A stretch of DNA of 64,000 nucleotides from Astropecten irregularis (lineage: Eukaryota > Echinodermata > Asteroidea > Paxillosida > Astropectinidae), in the NCBI GenBank assembly GCA_963971285.1, contig OZ020257.1, positions 14,088,602 to 14,152,601 on the forward strand, in the 5' to 3' direction. Of the stretch, positions 60,543 to 64,000 are shown piece by piece; within the stretch, counting starts at the first letter, position 1; each line of letters begins with the position of its first letter. The notes beneath the pieces were generated by a model. It saw only the letters and a program-made list of their open reading frames with translations, was not told the origin of the DNA and did not search any database. A program made the translations under genes and the position numbers.

Positions 60543-62842
60543 TGCACAGTGCAAACTGTCAAGCTCTCCTCTTCTTTTAAGATATTAAAAGAAGAAGACA
60601 TGATCAGGTACTACATGACCTCATACAGAGGTCACGACGGACCGCTGCATCCACACCGTCTGTGTTCAGACCTAGTAATCAATGAACTTGCTGTGCAAAC
60701 ATGACAAAGTCAATTCCATACGCGCTCACAATTTAATTTAAAACAACAAAACCGTCGAGTCATCCACTGGTCAAGAATGTTTGTACTGATCCTGCTGTCT
60801 ACTAGGCCTATACTTGCTGAGTTCATTTCTGCCGTTTATTAGGTAAAAAAGGGTCGTTTTTAATATATACATTTTTTTTTCTGATACATAAATTAGTCAT
60901 AATGTACATTCAATTGATTTTTATTTGTTTTATTATAAAACAAAACCAACAGGGACAAAAATCGCCAATTATAAGGATAAAAAATCTAAAACAAACAAAC
61001 AAACAAACACCCCGACAGCCATTTCAGGTTTATCAGGCATAGGCTTATGCACAGATACAATTTGTAAATAAATATTTCCACATATATGTTATACGCTGAA
61101 TCTATAAAAGAGTCTAAGCCTAAGGCCTATACCTTATGTCAATGGGTAATATGATTCTTTCCTTCCAGCAATTCTCAATTTATGAAATTACCTATTTATG
61201 CAAAATTTGATATAATTTTTAACCCTTCAGATTATACAAAACCACTCAATGATCAATTTTCCATTTTATGAGAGTGGTTTGTGTTGGTCATTTTAATTGT
61301 GATAAATCTTACTGCCAAATGACAATCGGTCTGTGTATAAATTAAGAATCTTCCACTGAGTGCATAATATAGGCCTACATGTGTGTGGGTATAGCCACGG
61401 AGCCTGCCAGCCGACAGGGGTACCAGTTAAATACATACATCTGTGGATTAAGTACCGGCCATTAAACATGCACGCTCGCTACTCCTCATGTACATGTACA
61501 CACGTCTTGCAATTCAATAAACCTAGCTATATATATGCAGACCATATGGTTCACAATCTAACTGTAAATGTCACCTCATTAAACACAATCACCTGCTTAC
61601 TGCACACACCTGTGCAATATACAAACACCGCCTGCTGTCAAACCAACCACACAAATTATATGGATTTTTCCCCCTCGTATTTTTCATGTCGTCGTATAAT
61701 ACATGAAATATTGATTTCGCTCTCCATATAAATGTACATGATGTACAGTGTATAATGCTCTTGTTCTATAGCAAGCTCTATAGCAATTGACTAATGATCA
61801 GAGCAGTAGAATTTTTACTAATTCACAAAGCCTTGGTGGAAATCCACAGTATTAGAGAATTTATTAATTAAAAAAGTTTCCATGTAGGGGCCTTTATGTA
61901 TCACATGGAGCGTACATGTACATAACCTGTCACATTCAGTAGAACAGAGAGATATCTGTTTATGCGAAACGGCATGTTGACATCAGAGTGGCAGAAATGT
62001 ACAGTGTAGGTTTGTGGTACTGTACTACTCAGAGGTGAGATGTGGAAGAATAAATCCATAATTTGTTTAAATCTGACAGCAAATCAATTATCATAACACG
62101 GTTTACAATCACAAGTAGAGCACAGAATTGGGACACTGGAGAAAAAAATCAATCAATCCGATTAAATCATTATAATATAATAATATAAATTCTTCAAAAA
62201 ACGAAATAAAAATCCTCACATATAGGCCTATAGATTTTGATTTTCAATTCTTTCACAAATTATTGAAATTATTTGAAATTCAAGTTGATGATTTTCCATT
62301 GCAAAATACCCATGGACACACAAATGAATGTTCAACATCCACAAAATTGCTTTTTAAAAGTCGTTAACTTCATCCGTACAGTTCAACAGTTTTATTTCTT
62401 TTGGGGGGCATTCAGCTATAACAAAGATTTCACAGTGGTTTCCCCTTTTCAAGAGGTCGTGTTCTTCGCGTATTTGATGAGATTATGAGACAAACACAGC
62501 CTGTAATCCAAGCATTTAACAGGATCAAAAAAACCCGGTTCATGGGCGGGTTTTTATCAAATACCGCTATCAATAGATTTGATGTGATTGGTTGCAACTG
62601 TCACGACTGATTAATCAAGGGAGGACTGTATCTTGGGAAAAAAAAACCTAAAAAAAACCCAAACCAGGACATTCCTGCTGAGAGCTTGTCACAGCATGTT
62701 GCCAATTTTGACTACAATTTAGACTGACGTTTGTCATACAACTCTGTATCATTCCAATCACAGATTGTTTTTCATCCAACCGCAATCCCCATCCAATTTC
62801 ACTGAACATTACCGCTTTGAAAAAAAAAAGCAGCTTAGGAAA

Positions 62843-62955
62843 TTCGCACACGAGATCCGGGATATGCAGATATCCACGTCTCATGCAGGATATTATGCTA
62901 AAATGGGATCCGGATCAGTAGGATCTGTGATCTCGTGCCAGAAAAAACAGGCCCA
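62843..62955. mobile_element. Palindromic element of the GTTTGTTTC family
   Basis: The arms cgcacacgagatccgggat and ggatctgtgatctcgtgcca pair, with the cacgtctcatgcaggatat centre found in 18485-18603. The outer ends are decayed. Confidence 0.6.
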
Positions 62956-63761
62956 TACATGTCGACACATACTACATGATTGTACATGTTATATGGGTTG
63001 AATTTGTGAATTACATGTACTTCTTGGCCTTTGTCCTCCCTTCCTATCACATATAATTATTCCCATACTTCCGAATTTCTAATAGACGTGCCCTTTGAAA
63101 AGGAAAATGCCTTCTCGCTGTAAAAATCCACTAGCCAGCCCGCTGCCATGTTCGTACGTGTTCTTGTACAGCTCTTGAGCTTTACAGAGGAAAATTAACA
63201 TGCAGTAAGATGACCCATTGCCCTGGGTCTTTGTCTCCAATCTCCGCATACATTCTCATACACCAATATAAACCATGATAGAGCTACAAAGAGACTGAAG
63301 GAGGGTGTTCAGTTTGTGATGGAACTGGGCTTTGACGAATTGACGATATGCCTGGCAGCATTTTGAGAGGCCCGTATTAATGTGTCTGCATCCCATATAT
63401 CTTGTTTACTGCATTCCAACAGTGCGTTACGCTCGAGCACTGGGTGACAATTTGAAGACTTCAACGAAAATCACAATTAAGTGCAGACTCATTTTCAAAA
63501 ACTGAGGTTAATGCTAAAAATCCCCTAAATCTACAGATTAACAGCTTCCAAGATGAAGTGCATTAACAATATTTCTAAAAATGGTTCAAAAAACAGTTCT
63601 GCCTCAAGGATTTCATACAGTGCCCCCCCAAAAAAAGAATACATTTTTGTTAAATTGCCATTTTCTTAATACATTTAGTATTATTAGTATTATTATGTAT
63701 CTATTCATAGTAACCATCAAATAACCCACAAGGAAATGAATTGAACTGGATTTTAAGTCAT

Positions 63762-63860
63762 TGAAAAGTGAACAAGGAAAAATTTACAGGAGCAGGATTC
63801 GAACTAGCGAAATCCTGAATACTGTATAGGGGCTCTTACCAACTGACCTATCCAGCCAGT
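63762..63860 (-). repeat. tRNA-derived SINE, reverse copy
   Basis: On the - strand: ggctggataggtcagttggt aagagcccctatacag..., then agttcgaatcctgctcctg and the tail ttttccttgttcacttttc. Slightly decayed A and B boxes. Confidence 0.7.
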
Positions 63861-64000
63861 TTCTTTCAGCATCTATCCATGTAGTTAGTCCAGTAAATAT
63901 TTGATATAAACAACCATTTCAAAAATTGGTGAACAAATTGTAAAGTCTACTTAGTGCTCCTTGGGGTCCTGGACCATAATACGTTGATGTGAAAAGTTCA

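Larger units (their letters stand above)
59561..64000. other. Probable PAM first intron (partial), no exon found
   Basis: PAM must continue upstream because its first visible exon starts in phase 0 without a start codon or signal peptide. In the paralogue the matching intron is 13 kb. I searched the - strand here for a signal peptide followed by a PHM start and found none. Contents: a hammerhead-related tail at 59960-60065, inverted-repeat elements at 60238-60542 and 62843-62955 and a SINE at 63762-63860. Confidence 0.6.

Overview
This is a eukaryotic nuclear window from a marine invertebrate deuterostome. I infer an echinoderm, possibly a starfish, from the large AT-rich introns, the dense small inverted-repeat transposons, the tRNA-derived SINEs and the protein affinities. 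Nothing in the window proves the species. All genes are split into exons, so most long open frames are not genes. There are no bacterial features.

Three genes were rebuilt by hand. Exon ends were chosen so that every junction uses GT/AG and keeps the reading frame.

(1) A + strand gene (5435-27379, 13 exons, 615 residues) encodes a secreted protein. It has a signal peptide, a shortened PHM-like (peptidylglycine alpha-hydroxylating monooxygenase) region that has lost its copper ligands, a Ser-rich linker, and a well-conserved PAL (peptidyl-alpha-hydroxyglycine alpha-amidating lyase) domain. It has no membrane anchor.

(2) A - strand gene (35851-32525, 3 exons, 349 residues) is PACRG, a ciliary microtubule inner protein.

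(3) A - strand gene (59560-41188, 17 exons seen, 863 residues in the window) is bifunctional PAM with intact copper ligands, an acidic linker, PAL, a transmembrane segment and a cytosolic tail. Its first exon(s), with the signal peptide, lie beyond base 64000.

The two amidation genes are paralogues pointing toward each other with PACRG between them. They share most intron positions and phases. The + strand copy looks like a PAM that lost three consecutive exons in frame and then lost its remaining copper ligands. PAM would hydroxylate and cleave glycine-extended neuropeptides in secretory granules. The paralogue could supply extra soluble lyase.

Layout: 1-5126 upstream DNA with repeats; 5127-5434 promoter and 5' leader; 5435-27379 PAL paralogue, including a 13-kb first intron full of repeats; 27380-32448 intergenic; 32449-35851 PACRG with a CAG/CTG-rich last intron; 35852-40459 intergenic; 41188-59560 PAM with a duplicated exon fragment and a minisatellite in its introns; 59561-64000 probably PAM first intron. 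More than 20 copies of a ~370-bp inverted-repeat element are scattered through introns and spacers, together with palindromic MITEs, SINEs, two LINE tails and several hammerhead-ribozyme-like motifs.
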